This document shows positions 8,969 through 18,137 of a stretch of 64,000 nt of DNA, piece by piece. The notes below the pieces were generated by a model. It had not been told where the DNA came from. It saw only the letters and a list, made by a program, of their open reading frames with translations, and made no database searches. Every line of letters begins with the position of its first letter. The first letter of the stretch is position 1. Origin of the DNA: Halosimplex amylolyticum (GTDB taxonomy: Archaea > Halobacteriota > Halobacteria > Halobacteriales > Haloarculaceae); contig NZ_JBLKNW010000002.1 of NCBI RefSeq assembly GCF_051414035.1, positions 124,001 through 188,000 on the forward strand, given 5' to 3'. A program made the translations under genes and the position numbers.

Positions 8969-9186
8969 GCGGTCCGGGGACGACCGGAATACCACCCACT
9001 TTCCGACGTCGAAGGGCGTTTTTCAGGCAGGTTACGTACCAGTAGGGACCAGACCAGGATCGGTAGGTTGTTATTTCAAGTCACTTCGACACACATACTC
9101 CTCTTCTCTACCGCGTTAACCACGTTTACACCACGATTACTCACGAAAGACGAGCTATTATTGAAGACTGTGGGAATGGTAGCGCA

Positions 9187-9504
9187 ATGAGCTGGAAGCC
9201 GTCGCTACCGACGAACGCCGACACCGCGGAGCAACTCGCCGGGATCACCGGACTGGGATGGACGACGTCGACGCTCGGGTTTCTCGGGACCGTACTGGGA
9301 TACGGGAACAGCATCGTGGGCCGCCTCGTGACGGACCCGCAGTCGCTCCTCTACGTCGGGAGCGTCTGCTTCCTGGCGACGCTCGGTCTCGACCGGCTCG
9401 CGAAGCTCCCGGGCGACGGCGATGCGGGCGGGGACGGAGCCGGGAGTGGGAGTGGCAGTGCGGACGCCCGGGAAGACGCCGGTCTCGCCGAGACGAGCGA
9501 CTGA
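9187..9504 (+). CDS. Small membrane protein of unknown function
   Basis: This 105-residue protein has two hydrophobic segments (about residues 27-45 and 54-70) and a Gly/Ser/Asp-rich acidic tail. The 218-bp upstream gap is AT-richer than its surroundings, with a TATA-like GCTATTATTGA at about 9153-9163, which supports a real promoter. No domain is recognised. The gene converges with the TrmB-type regulator. Confidence 0.6.
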   Translation: MSWKPSLPTNADTAEQLAGITGLGWTTSTLGFLGTVLGYGNSIVGRLVTDPQSLLYVGSVCFLATLGLDRLAKLPGDGDAGGDGAGSGSGSADAREDAGLAETSD

Positions 9505-9516
9505 CCCCACCGGCCG

Positions 9517-10590
9517 TCAGGCGTCCCGCAGCGTGACGCGGCGAGCGGCGAAGTCCTCGAAGTAGGGGTCGAAGCCGGGGGAGTCGCCGCCGATGCTGGC
9601 GGGGCCGCTCTCCGTCTCGACGACGAGCGCGTTCTCCACCGGGAAGTCGCTCGTGACCGGCGGGACGAGGCTCTGTTTCGCCTCGCGGACGGGGACGCCG
9701 TCCAGGTCGAGTTCGTGGTCGGATCCCGTGTCGGCGACGGTCACGTCGGCGACGAGGTCGCGGTCGGCCGCCAGGTGCTGGGCGGCGGTGGTGACGCCGT
9801 TGCGGAAGTACTCGAACGTGGCCGGGAGTTCCGGCGGTTCGGTGACGTGGCGCGCCTCGCCCATCGGCCAGACGTTGCTGACCGTGTTGCCGTAGAAGCC
9901 GTTGGCGACCTCCGGCTGGCCGAACGAGACGGCGTACTCGTCGCCGTGGCGACCGGTGAGGACGCCGTGTGAGCCGACGATCCCCGCGCGGGCGTCCCGG
10001 AGGACGATCACCTGCGGGCGGGCCTCCCAGGTACGGACGACGTGGGCGTAGGTGCCGAAGTCGTCGACGGCGTCGGCGACGACGCCGGTGTCGGGCGCGA
10101 CCAGCATGCAGTAGACGAAGACGCCGCGGTCGACGGCGGCGGCCATCGCCTCACGCAGGTCGGCGAAGGTGGTGGCCGGGACGACGACGAACGCCTCGTG
10201 GACCGCGTCGTCGAGGAAGCGCTCCGCGCGGCGCTCGACGGTCCGGCGCGAGCGCACCACCTCGAACCCCACGTCGGTCGCCGCCGGCTCGCTGTAGATG
10301 TCGTCGATAGCCGCCTGCAGGTCGGAGACGCGCGTCGACAGGTCCGCGACGGCCTCGGCCGACGGCCGCGCCCGCAGGACCGTCGGGCTGGCGCTCTCGT
10401 CGACGGTCACCAGCCCCCGGTCGACCAGCGTCTCCGCCACCTCGTAGACGTACCCCTGCGAGACGTCCGCCGCGGCCGCCACGTCCCCCGTCGTCGCCTC
10501 CCCGCGGCGGGCGACCGCCAGGTACGTCTCGACCTCCGTCGCCGAGAGCCCGAACGCCCCCAGGTGCTCCCTGATCCGCGACTCGCTCAT
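9517..10590 (-). CDS. TrmB family transcriptional regulator
   Basis: This 357-residue protein has an N-terminal winged helix (HLGAFGLSATEVETYLAVAR, DVSQGYVYEVAETLVDRGLV) and a C-terminal sugar/effector-binding TrmB domain, including VCMLVAPDTGVV-like strands and AGIVGSHG. TrmB proteins control sugar transport and central metabolism in archaea by binding promoters in a ligand-dependent way. It is divergent from an MFS transporter with a 137-bp shared promoter region, suggesting that it regulates the transporter. Effector identity cannot be read. Confidence 0.85.
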   Translation of the reverse strand: MSESRIREHLGAFGLSATEVETYLAVARRGEATTGDVAAAADVSQGYVYEVAETLVDRGLVTVDESASPTVLRARPSAEAVADLSTRVSDLQAAIDDIYSEPAATDVGFEVVRSRRTVERRAERFLDDAVHEAFVVVPATTFADLREAMAAAVDRGVFVYCMLVAPDTGVVADAVDDFGTYAHVVRTWEARPQVIVLRDARAGIVGSHGVLTGRHGDEYAVSFGQPEVANGFYGNTVSNVWPMGEARHVTEPPELPATFEYFRNGVTTAAQHLAADRDLVADVTVADTGSDHELDLDGVPVREAKQSLVPPVTSDFPVENALVVETESGPASIGGDSPGFDPYFEDFAARRVTLRDA

Positions 10591-10727
10591 TGGAACAGGT
10601 TCTTTGACTATCTACAAAAGCGTTTTCCGACGGCACTCGGTACTCCTCCGTATGTGCGAGACGAGCGAGCGGATCGGGGGCCGAGCGCCGGCGAGCCGTC
10701 CCGCGGGGCGCGGCGGGAGGGCGGCCG

Positions 10728-11972
10728 GTGAGTGAGGAGGCCGCCAGCCCCGCCGAGGCGACGGGCTCCGACGACGCCGCCGACCCGAGGAACCGCCGGT
10801 TGTGGACGGTCGCGATCTTCCTGACGATGGCGTTCACGGGCGCCGTGATGCAGGCCCGCGGCGCCGTGCTCCCGACGCTGGAGGGGTATTTCACCGTGCC
10901 CGAGTGGCAGCTCGGGCTCGTCGCGCCGGCGGGGACCGTCGGCTACCTGCTGGTCATCCTCGTCGTCGGGTCGAGCGCGGGGCGCGTCGACGTGCGGCGG
11001 CTCATCGCCCTCGGCGCGTTCGTGACCGGCACCGCGCTCCTCGCGATGGGGCTGGCCCCGTCGTTTACCGTGTTCCTCGGTGCGCTCACCGTGCAGGGCG
11101 CGGCGGTCGGGCTCTTCCGCGCGCTCGATAGACCGCTCCTGAGTCACTATTACCCGAGCGTTCGCGGACGCGTCTACAACCTCTACGACGGGACCTGGGC
11201 GGTCGGCGCCGCTCTCGGCCCGCTGGCGGTCGTGCTCGCGCTGCGAGCGGGGTCGTGGCGGTTCGTCTACGGCGCGCTCGGGGTCGGCGTACTCGCGCTC
11301 GCGCTCGTGTTCCGATCGCTCCGCGCGCCCACGGTCGAGTCGAGCGAGGAACCGCTGACGCGCGAGGACCTCGCCGAGTTGGTCCGCCGGCCCGAGGTGC
11401 TGGCGCTGCTCGCCATGCTCTTTTTCGTGACCGGCGTCGAGGGCGGCCTGTTCACCTGGCTCCCCTACTACGCGCGGGCCGAACTCCCCGCGGGGTGGGC
11501 GGAGGCGACCCTGACGGCGATGCTCGTCGCCTACGTCCCCGGGCGGTTCGCCTGCGGCGCCCTCAGCGACCGGCTCGGGCCGCTGACCCTGCTCGTGGGC
11601 GTCCTCGGTCTGCTCGTTCCGGCGTTCGCCTATACGTTCTTCGTCGCCGACGGCCTGTGGGTGCTCGCCGGGGTGGTCGCCATCGGCCTGCTCGTCTCGG
11701 GCGTGTTCCCGACGATGATGGCCTACGCGACCGACGCCGCGCCCGAGTACAGCGGCCCGGTCAACGCGCTCGCGTCGGCGGTGTCCGCCGTCTCGGTCGG
11801 CGGCGTGCCCGCGCTCATGGGCTTCGTCGTCGGCGACGCGGGCGCGGCGACGGCCATGCGCCTGCTCCTCGCCCCCGTCGTGGCCGCGCTGACGGTGGTC
11901 ACCGTCGCGCGGATCGCGGAAGGGCGACGGGACGCCCGCGAGGCGGGCGGGACGGCGGCCGTCGACGACTGA
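10728..11972 (+). CDS. Major facilitator superfamily transporter
   Basis: This 414-residue protein has about 12 hydrophobic helices in two halves, beginning RRLWTVAIFLTMAFTGAVMQ, with an MFS loop between helices 2 and 3 (SSAGRVDVRRL) and CGALSDRLGPL in the second half. It starts with GTG at 10728. The divergent TrmB gene suggests sugar or small organic substrate export or uptake under TrmB control. Substrate is not predictable. Short Ala/Asp-rich tails are present at both ends. Confidence 0.8.
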   Translation: MSEEAASPAEATGSDDAADPRNRRLWTVAIFLTMAFTGAVMQARGAVLPTLEGYFTVPEWQLGLVAPAGTVGYLLVILVVGSSAGRVDVRRLIALGAFVTGTALLAMGLAPSFTVFLGALTVQGAAVGLFRALDRPLLSHYYPSVRGRVYNLYDGTWAVGAALGPLAVVLALRAGSWRFVYGALGVGVLALALVFRSLRAPTVESSEEPLTREDLAELVRRPEVLALLAMLFFVTGVEGGLFTWLPYYARAELPAGWAEATLTAMLVAYVPGRFACGALSDRLGPLTLLVGVLGLLVPAFAYTFFVADGLWVLAGVVAIGLLVSGVFPTMMAYATDAAPEYSGPVNALASAVSAVSVGGVPALMGFVVGDAGAATAMRLLLAPVVAALTVVTVARIAEGRRDAREAGGTAAVDD

Positions 11973-12061
11973 GGGCGGAGTCCTCACGACGAGCGGGAGG
12001 ACGGAAGAATCCGCTACCGCCGGGGCCAGCGGGACCGCAGTCGCGTCCGGACCGGGAGGGG

Positions 12062-12235
12062 TCAGCGGGGACTGGTCCGTCGGCTGGACGCGACGAACTC
12101 GGGGAGGACGAGCGCGTACGCGCTGGCCGCGGCGACCACGCCCGCGAGTGGCGCTGCGTCGCCGGCCGCGAAGAGGACGAATCCGGCCGCGATGCCCGAC
12201 AGCGCCACGAGGTCGAGCGTCCAGTGACGGTCCAT
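12062..12235 (-). CDS. 57-residue membrane micro-protein
   Basis: Start at the ATG 12233-12235 gives a short protein with two tight hydrophobic stretches (LDLVALSGIAAGFVLFAAG and LAGVVAAASAYALVLPEFV) and a basic C-terminus. The longer frame to 12400 runs across the hisB promoter and is unlikely. It is divergent from hisB. Many such two-helix micro-proteins occur in haloarchaea with no assigned role. Confidence 0.55.
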   Translation of the reverse strand: MDRHWTLDLVALSGIAAGFVLFAAGDAAPLAGVVAAASAYALVLPEFVASSRRTSPR

Positions 12236-12398
12236 ACTCGTGTCATCGATGCAACCGGACGTAAAGCCCGGGCAGACGCGCGTCTGACGCTCGACTGACG
12301 CACCGCCGTCGGGCGGCGGACGCCGAGCGTTCCACGCGCCTGTGACCGCGGCTCGAACGAACACAACGGCCAAATAGGCGGGCGCGCTTGGTCGTGAC

Positions 12399-12986
12399 AT
12401 GACTCAGCGGACGGCGGCGGTGACCCGCGAGACCGCCGAGACGGCGATAGAGGTGACCCTCGACGTCGACGGCGACGGCGACGCCACCGTCGACACGGGG
12501 ATCGGGTTTCTCGACCACATGCTCGGGTCGTTCGCCACGCACGGCCTGTTCGACCTCACCGTCCAGTGCGACGGCGACCTGGAGGTCGACGACCACCACA
12601 CCGTCGAGGACGTGGCGATCAGCCTCGGCGAAGCGTTCACCGAGGCACTCGGCGAGAAGCGCGGCATCCGCCGCTTCGCCGACCGGAAGGTCCCCCTCGA
12701 CGAGGCCGTCGCGGGCGTCGTCGTCGACGTGAGTGGGCGCCCGTACTTCGACTTCGACGGCGAGTTCTCGCAGGACGCCGTCGGGGAGATGACCAGCCAC
12801 ATGGCCCAGCACTTCCTGCGCTCGCTGGCGATGAACGCCGGGCTCACGCTCCACGCCGGCGTCGAGGGCGAGAACGCCCACCACGAGGTCGAGGCGCTGT
12901 TCAAGTGCCTGGCCCGCGCGCTCGACGACGCCACGCGGATCGACGAGCGCCGCAGCGACGTGGCGAGCACGAAAGGCGAGCTATAA
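12399..12986 (+). CDS. hisB: Imidazoleglycerol-phosphate dehydratase (HisB)
   Basis: This 195-residue protein is the monofunctional IGP dehydratase of histidine synthesis. The manganese-binding His clusters are clear: FLDHMLGSFATHG, DDHHTVEDVA, MTSHMAQHF and AHHEVEALFK. Length is standard. Its TAA stop overlaps the ATG of the next gene (TAATG at 12984-12988), implying translational coupling with the ACT-domain protein. Confidence 0.95.
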   Translation: MTQRTAAVTRETAETAIEVTLDVDGDGDATVDTGIGFLDHMLGSFATHGLFDLTVQCDGDLEVDDHHTVEDVAISLGEAFTEALGEKRGIRRFADRKVPLDEAVAGVVVDVSGRPYFDFDGEFSQDAVGEMTSHMAQHFLRSLAMNAGLTLHAGVEGENAHHEVEALFKCLARALDDATRIDERRSDVASTKGEL

Positions 12987-13588
12987 TGAGCGACGACGAG
13001 CGCGACGGCGTCGGAAACGGCGACGCCGGCAAAGGCGCAGACGAGGTGGGCGGGGGTGTGAACGAGGTGGACGCCGAGACGGCGACCTTCGACGCGATCA
13101 TGGAGAAGTTCGCCGACTCGCCCAGCCAGCAGGCCGTCATCCGGCTCATCCTCGAACGCGGCTTCTCCGTCAACGACGAGGGACGGGTCGTCTCCGGCGG
13201 CATCGAGATCCCCAACACCGGCATCGCCCGCGAGGTGGACGTCGACCGCCGGGTCGTCGACGCCACCACCGACGCCATCCTCGCCGACGACCAGCTCCGC
13301 CGGATCTTCCAGAATATCTCCGCGATCCCGAGCCTGATGGATCTCGCGCCGGTCCTCGACCTGACGGCGCTGGCGATCACCGTCCGCGACGCCGAGGAGT
13401 CGGGCATCGTCTCGACCGTCACGGGCGCCATCGCCGATCGGGACATCTCCATCCGCCAGACGATCAGCGAGGACCCCGAGTTCACCGACGAACCGAAGCT
13501 CTACGTCATCACCGACGGCGAGCTCCCGGGCGACCTCCTGAACGAGATCCGCGGGATGGCGTTCGTCCACAAGATCGAGTTGCGCTGA
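12986..13588 (+). CDS. ACT-domain regulator of amino acid metabolism (COG2150-like)
   Basis: This 200-residue protein overlaps the stop of hisB by one base. After an acidic leader of about 33 residues comes a DNA-binding-like helical segment (SPSQQAVIRLILERGFSVND), a middle region, and a C-terminal ACT domain (ALAITVRDAEESGIVSTVTG, ISIRQTIS). This matches archaeal predicted regulators of amino acid metabolism. Coupling to hisB suggests a link to histidine or general amino acid control, which is an inference. Confidence 0.82.
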   Translation: MSDDERDGVGNGDAGKGADEVGGGVNEVDAETATFDAIMEKFADSPSQQAVIRLILERGFSVNDEGRVVSGGIEIPNTGIAREVDVDRRVVDATTDAILADDQLRRIFQNISAIPSLMDLAPVLDLTALAITVRDAEESGIVSTVTGAIADRDISIRQTISEDPEFTDEPKLYVITDGELPGDLLNEIRGMAFVHKIELR

Positions 13589-13645
13589 GGGCCACCCTGC
13601 GTCCGTCGGCGACCCGGTTTTCCGGCTGCGGCCCGTAGCGCACGC

Positions 13646-14746
13646 ATGTCGAGGCTCCGACGCGCCGGGGCGCTCGTTCGTGCCGTCGCCCGGGAGGCCC
13701 GCGAGGAACGCCTGACGTTCATGGCGGGGAGCATCGCGTACCACGCGTTCGTCTCTTTGCTGCCGTTCATGCTCGTCATCCTCCTGTTGATCTCCCGGAT
13801 CGAGGACCAGGCGGCGGCGGTCGACGCGCTGCGGGCGATGGGGACCTACCTCTCGCCGAACGCCAGCGGCCTGCTGACCGAGACCGTCACCGAGGCGACC
13901 GAGCACACCAGCCTCTCGGTGCTGGGCGTCGGCGTGCTCCTCTGGGGAGCGATCAAGATCTTCCGGAGCCTCGACGCCGCCTTCTCCAGCATCTACGACC
14001 TCGACGACCCGAAGGGGATCGTCGACTCGTTCAGGGACGCCGGCGTCGCACTCGGCGCCGTCGGCGTCGGCCTCCTCGTCGCCGCCGCGATCGGGTCGGT
14101 CGTCTCGTTCGACGGCGGGGCGGTCGGCGGGTTCCTCGACCGGGTCGTCTCGACGGCCAGCCTCGTGATCGTCTTCCTCCCGCTGTTTTACCTCTTCCCC
14201 GACGAGGACGTCACCGTCCGGGAGGTCGTCCCGGGGACGGTGCTGGCGGCCGTCGGCTGGACGCTCCTGGAGTACCTCTTCCGGTACTACGTCGCCGTCG
14301 CGAGCGTCGGCGAGCGCTACGGGATCGTCGGAACGATCCTCCTGCTCGTGACGTGGCTGTACTTCAGCGGCTTCGTCATCCTGATCGGCGCGGCGTTCAA
14401 CGCCGTCCTCGCGGGCCGGTCGGCCGACCGCTCCGAAGCGGGGTGGGGCGAAGACCGCGAGGCCAAAGAGCGCGCCCCCTTCGCCGAGGAACTCGAGACC
14501 ATCGACGACGGCCTCGCGGCCGGCCGGTCGCTCACGGTCCGCGTCGGCGACGACGAGGTGACGCTCCCGCCGCCCGAGGAGTACGAGACGAACGTCTCGG
14601 CCCCGGACCGCCCGGAGAAACTCGGCGGCGAGGAAGTCCAGGGACACCTCGACATGACGTGGGCCCGCGGCAGAGAAGTCGACGGGAGCGGAGCGGCCGA
14701 GACGGACGGCGGCGGGACCGACCCGCCCCGCGACGGTGAGAGCTAA
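13646..14746 (+). CDS. YihY/BrkB family membrane protein
   Basis: This 366-residue protein has six hydrophobic helices in the first 260 residues, with family hallmarks AGSIAYHAFVSLLPFML, IKIFRSLDAAFSSIYD and LLLVTWLYFSGFVILIGAAFN. An acidic cytoplasmic tail follows. The YihY family is widespread; a transport role has been suggested but no function is firmly established. The end overlaps an upstream GTG candidate of the next gene, so the two may be co-transcribed. Confidence 0.83.
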   Translation: MSRLRRAGALVRAVAREAREERLTFMAGSIAYHAFVSLLPFMLVILLLISRIEDQAAAVDALRAMGTYLSPNASGLLTETVTEATEHTSLSVLGVGVLLWGAIKIFRSLDAAFSSIYDLDDPKGIVDSFRDAGVALGAVGVGLLVAAAIGSVVSFDGGAVGGFLDRVVSTASLVIVFLPLFYLFPDEDVTVREVVPGTVLAAVGWTLLEYLFRYYVAVASVGERYGIVGTILLLVTWLYFSGFVILIGAAFNAVLAGRSADRSEAGWGEDREAKERAPFAEELETIDDGLAAGRSLTVRVGDDEVTLPPPEEYETNVSAPDRPEKLGGEEVQGHLDMTWARGREVDGSGAAETDGGGTDPPRDGES

Positions 14747-14771
14747 GACCGGGCCGCCCGAACGCCGAGAC

Positions 14772-15392
14772 GTGACAGACGCGCCCGGCACGACCGACGA
14801 GGCCTACCGGACCGTCGACGGCCGCGGGGAGGCCCGCTTCGAGGTGCGCGGCTCGGCGTTCGTCGGCCACGTCGCCTCCGCTCGGACGGTCGAGGAGGCC
14901 GAGGATTTCGTCGAAGACGTCCGCCAGGAGTACGCCGACGCGACCCACAACGTCCCCGCCTACCGCGTCCGGGCCGACCCCTTCCGGGAGTGGGCCAGCG
15001 ACGACGGCGAGCCCTCCGGGTCGGCCGGCGACCCCGCACTGAACGTCCTCCAGCAGGAGGAGGTCGAGAACGTCGTCGCCGTCGTCACCCGCTACTACGG
15101 CGGGACGAACCTCGGCGTCGGCGGGTTGGCTCGCGCGTATTCGAGAGCGGTCAAAGACGGCCTCGACGCCGCCGGCACGACGACCGAACGGCCCCACGAG
15201 ACGTTCTCGGTCGCCGTCGACTACGACGACTCGGGCACCGTCCGGGGCATCCTGGAGAGCACCGGCGTCGAGTTCGACGCCGACTACGCCGAGCGGGCCT
15301 CCTTCGACGTGCGCGTCCCCGTCGAAGACGGCGACGGCCTCCGCGACCGACTCCTGAGCGCCACGAGCGGTCGCGCAGACATCGACTCGTGA
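14772..15392 (+). CDS. IMPACT/YigZ family protein
   Basis: This 206-residue protein has the UPF0029 N-terminal fold with signature motifs GSAFVGHVASARTVEEAEDF, THNVPAYRV, DGEPSGSAGDP and YYGGTNLGVGGLARAYS. YigZ proteins are ribosome- or translation-associated; the eukaryotic homologue IMPACT inhibits GCN2 signalling. The C-terminal domain is a ferredoxin-like fold. A GTG at 14772 (VTDAPGTTDE) is preferred; another GTG at 14736 would add 12 basic residues and overlap the previous gene. Confidence 0.88.
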   Translation: MTDAPGTTDEAYRTVDGRGEARFEVRGSAFVGHVASARTVEEAEDFVEDVRQEYADATHNVPAYRVRADPFREWASDDGEPSGSAGDPALNVLQQEEVENVVAVVTRYYGGTNLGVGGLARAYSRAVKDGLDAAGTTTERPHETFSVAVDYDDSGTVRGILESTGVEFDADYAERASFDVRVPVEDGDGLRDRLLSATSGRADIDS

Positions 15393-15589
15393 CCGCAGTT
15401 CTCCGGGACCAGCGGGTCGCCGAAGTCGAGCGATTTACTCCGGTAGAGACCGTCCACCGCCGTCTGATGACGTCTCTCCAGTCGAAACGGTAGCCTTCGG
15501 GCGAGCGGAACGCGACGAACGATCGGTCTCGGTCGGTCGAACGGCAGTGACGAGAACAGCGGGGCAGCGGCGGGGCGGCGGCGGGGCGG

Positions 15590-17002
15590 TCACTCGGGCT
15601 GGACTTCGCCGGTGTCGGCTTCGACTTCTTCTTCGTCCGGAGTGTCGTCGGGATCGTAGTTCTCGGTCCGGGTGACGCGGGCTTTCATGATCCGGGTGTT
15701 CTCGACGCCTTCGACGGTTATCTCGACGCCGTCGTAGTCGATCACTTCGCCCTCCTCGACGAGGCGGCCAGCGAGGTTGAAGATGAACCCGGCGATGGTC
15801 TCGAACTCCTCGCCCTCCGGGATGTCGATGTCCAGCGCCTCGTTGACCTCCTCGATGTTGACTTCGCCTTTGACGACGACGGTGTCGTCGCCGACGTAGT
15901 CGATCGGCTCTTCCTCGCCGCCTTCGAGGATCTCGCCGACGATCTCCTCGGTGAGGTCCTCCATCGTCACGAGCCCCTCGGTCGTCCCGAACTCGTCGAT
16001 GACGATGACCATGTGCAGGCGCTCGTTGCGCATCTCGGTGAGCAGGTCGTCGACGTTCTTCGACTCGGGGACGTGCAGGGTCGGTTCGATGAGGTCTTCG
16101 AGTTCGAGGTCGCCGTCCTCGGTCTCGCCGTAGTTCTGGTCGCGGACGAGTTCGCGGATGTGGACGACGCCGATGACGTTGTCCAGGCTCCCCTCGTAGA
16201 CGGGCAGGCGCGCGTGGCCGCTGTGGATGCACTGCTCGATGGCCTCGGAGATGGAGGCGTCCGTCGAGATGGCGTCCATGTCCAGCCGCGGCGTCATCAC
16301 CTCCTTGGCGATGGTATTGTTGAACCGCAGGGTGCGCTGGAGCATCTCGCGCTCCTCCTCGTCGAGCACGCCCTCGCGCTCGCCCGTCTCGATCATCTCG
16401 CGGATCTCCTCGCGGGTGACGTAGGACTCCTCGATGGCCGAGCGGCCGCCAGTCACCTTGTTGACGATCCGGGTGAGGTAGTCGAAGAAGACGATCAGCG
16501 GCATCAGGACGTACTCGGCGAGTTTCAGTGGCCGGGAGATCCGTAGCGACCACGACTCGCTGTTCTCGACGGCGTAGGACTTTGGCGCGCTCTCGCCGAA
16601 CAGGAGCACGATGGCCGTGATCCCGAACGTGGCCGCGAGGACCGCCTGTCCCTGGCTCATGTAGAGGCCGAACAGTCCCGTCGCGATCGAGGACATCGCG
16701 ATGTTGACGAGGTTGTTCCCGACGAGGATGGTGATCAGCAGGCGGTGTGGGTCGTCTTTGAGCCCTTTGAGCGTGTTCGCGCCCCGGCGCCCGTCCTCGA
16801 CGAGCGCCTCGACTCTGTGCGCCGGGAGCGAGAACATCGCGATCTCCGACGAGGAGAAAAACGCCGAGAGTCCGATCAGGACGACGATCAGGAGCACTCC
16901 GGCTGTCGCGATAGCGCTCTTCGGGACGACGTATCCGTAGACGTCGATCGTCTGCTGTGCGGCGAGCGCCACGTCTGGCCACGCCACTGCGGGTATACCC
17001 AT
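15590..17002 (-). CDS. CNNM/CorC-HlyC family membrane protein with CBS pair
   Basis: This 470-residue protein contains a DUF21 (CNNM) membrane domain (about residues 25-200; LSAFFSSSEIAMFSLPAHRV is typical), two CBS domains (about 215-350; VMTPRLDMDAIS, VIVIDEFGTTEGLVTMEDLT) and a C-terminal CorC/HlyC domain (IAGFIFNLAGRLVEEGE). The family is linked to Mg2+ or divalent cation efflux; CBS domains bind adenylates. The ATG at 17000-17002 is preferred because an AT box (CCTTAATTCC, about 17030-17039) lies about 30 bp upstream, although an ATG at 17044 would add 14 residues. Confidence 0.87.
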   Translation of the reverse strand: MGIPAVAWPDVALAAQQTIDVYGYVVPKSAIATAGVLLIVVLIGLSAFFSSSEIAMFSLPAHRVEALVEDGRRGANTLKGLKDDPHRLLITILVGNNLVNIAMSSIATGLFGLYMSQGQAVLAATFGITAIVLLFGESAPKSYAVENSESWSLRISRPLKLAEYVLMPLIVFFDYLTRIVNKVTGGRSAIEESYVTREEIREMIETGEREGVLDEEEREMLQRTLRFNNTIAKEVMTPRLDMDAISTDASISEAIEQCIHSGHARLPVYEGSLDNVIGVVHIRELVRDQNYGETEDGDLELEDLIEPTLHVPESKNVDDLLTEMRNERLHMVIVIDEFGTTEGLVTMEDLTEEIVGEILEGGEEEPIDYVGDDTVVVKGEVNIEEVNEALDIDIPEGEEFETIAGFIFNLAGRLVEEGEVIDYDGVEITVEGVENTRIMKARVTRTENYDPDDTPDEEEVEADTGEVQPE

Positions 17003-17160
17003 CGACGCCGAGACTTGTCGTGGGGCGGAATTAAGGCTTGTCATACCGGACCCCCCGTTCCACCCGACAGCACGGCCGCTCACGCCGGTCTCGATCGGTA
17101 TTCTGCCCGAGCAGGCTGACCTCGACCACCACTGCGACTGCCGATCGAACCCCGGTCCGG

Positions 17161-17778
17161 TCACGAGGCGACCACCTCGACGCGCGCCAGGGTCGCGCCG
17201 CTCGGCCGGTGGACGACGCGGACCTCCGCGCCGTCACCCGGACGCACGTCGTGCTCGTGCTGTGCGATCCGGACCGACGCGGCCTCGCCGCTCTCCCAGC
17301 GACCGTCGCCGTGGGCGGCGTCCAGTTCGCCGTCGACGCCGGCGTACGTCCGGTCGAACAGGGCCGCGCCGTCGACGTGTTCGTCCGTGAGCCGTCGCGT
17401 CGGGAACCCGCGGAGCCTCGCGCGCTCGCCCGTCCGCGCCAGTTCGACGACCAGCGCCAGGTCCTCCACGGCGAGCGTCTCGCCCGCCTCGTGAACGATC
17501 CGGAGCCGCTGACCGTCGGGCCAGCCGTCCGTCGCCGACAGCTCCGCGCTCAGGTGGACCTGCGGCGCGGCCTCGGGACGAGCGTGGTCGAGACCGACGA
17601 CGGCCAGCGAGACCGACGCCAGCAGCGCCGTCACCCCGACGAGGACGACCACGCCGACGACCGGACTCGTCGCTCGATCCGGCGTTCGAGGGTCGTCGAT
17701 CTGGGACCGGTCGCCGGTCGGCCGGCCGGGGCCGGAGGCGGACGGCCGGTCGGCGCCGGACGGGCGGTGGTCGGTCAC
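17161..17778 (-). CDS. Type IV pilin-like protein
   Basis: This 205-residue protein starts with a basic, Pro-rich leader of about 35 residues, then the archaeal pilin N-terminal signature RATSPVVGVVVLVGVTALLA, a class III signal helix cleaved by a PibD-type peptidase. The rest is a beta-rich acidic extracellular domain. It is solitary, with no pilB/pilC genes next to it. It may be a minor pilin or a pseudopilin-like secreted protein. The processing enzyme encoded at 3320-4426 is a plausible partner. Confidence 0.72.
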   Translation of the reverse strand: MTDHRPSGADRPSASGPGRPTGDRSQIDDPRTPDRATSPVVGVVVLVGVTALLASVSLAVVGLDHARPEAAPQVHLSAELSATDGWPDGQRLRIVHEAGETLAVEDLALVVELARTGERARLRGFPTRRLTDEHVDGAALFDRTYAGVDGELDAAHGDGRWESGEAASVRIAQHEHDVRPGDGAEVRVVHRPSGATLARVEVVAS

Positions 17779-17867
17779 GCGCCGGGCTGGTCGCCCGTTC
17801 GCCCTTAAAGATCGGGGTCGGCGGCGGCGAAGCGCTTACCCGGCCGTTGGCCCTATCTCCCGTCGGA

Positions 17868-18137
17868 ATGACCGAGCCAGCCATCACGTTCTACCGGTTG
17901 CAGGCCTGTCCGTTCTGCGAGCGGGTGACCAGGAAGCTTCAGGAGTACGACCTGGACTACCGCTCGCGGTTCGTCGAACCGATGCACAGCGACCGCGACG
18001 TGGTCCAGCGACTCACGGGCAAGCGCACCGTGCCCGCCATCGTCGACGAGTCCACCGGCGTCACGATGTCCGAGAGCGCCAACATCGTCGCGTACCTCGA
18101 CGCCACCTACGGCGAGCGCGGGATGGGGGGTGCCTGA
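17868..18137 (+). CDS. Glutaredoxin-like (GST N-terminal type) thioredoxin-fold protein
   Basis: This 89-residue protein has a thioredoxin fold with redox motif CPFC (FYRLQACPFCERVTRKL), cis-proline TVPAIVDE, and SESANIVAYLDATYG typical of glutaredoxin/GST-N domains. The stop TGA overlaps the ATG of the following peroxiredoxin-like gene by one base, so the two are translationally coupled. It probably reduces a disulfide or mixed thiol in its partner protein; the reductant is unknown. Confidence 0.85.
   Translation: MTEPAITFYRLQACPFCERVTRKLQEYDLDYRSRFVEPMHSDRDVVQRLTGKRTVPAIVDESTGVTMSESANIVAYLDATYGERGMGGA

Noticed and set aside
5104..9045. Very long rightward open frame of more than 1300 codons
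   Set aside because: It is antisense to the phosphate permease and hemAT genes and overlaps hisA in another frame. Its Arg/Asp-rich composition is typical of out-of-frame reading in GC-rich DNA.
10591..10727. TrmB operator in the divergent promoter
   Set aside because: TACT-type half sites can be found, but not as a convincing inverted pair, so no operator is claimed.
15475..15496. ORB-like half site CTCCAGTCGAAACGG
   Set aside because: The core is similar but there is no G-run, and it is 39 kb from the origin.
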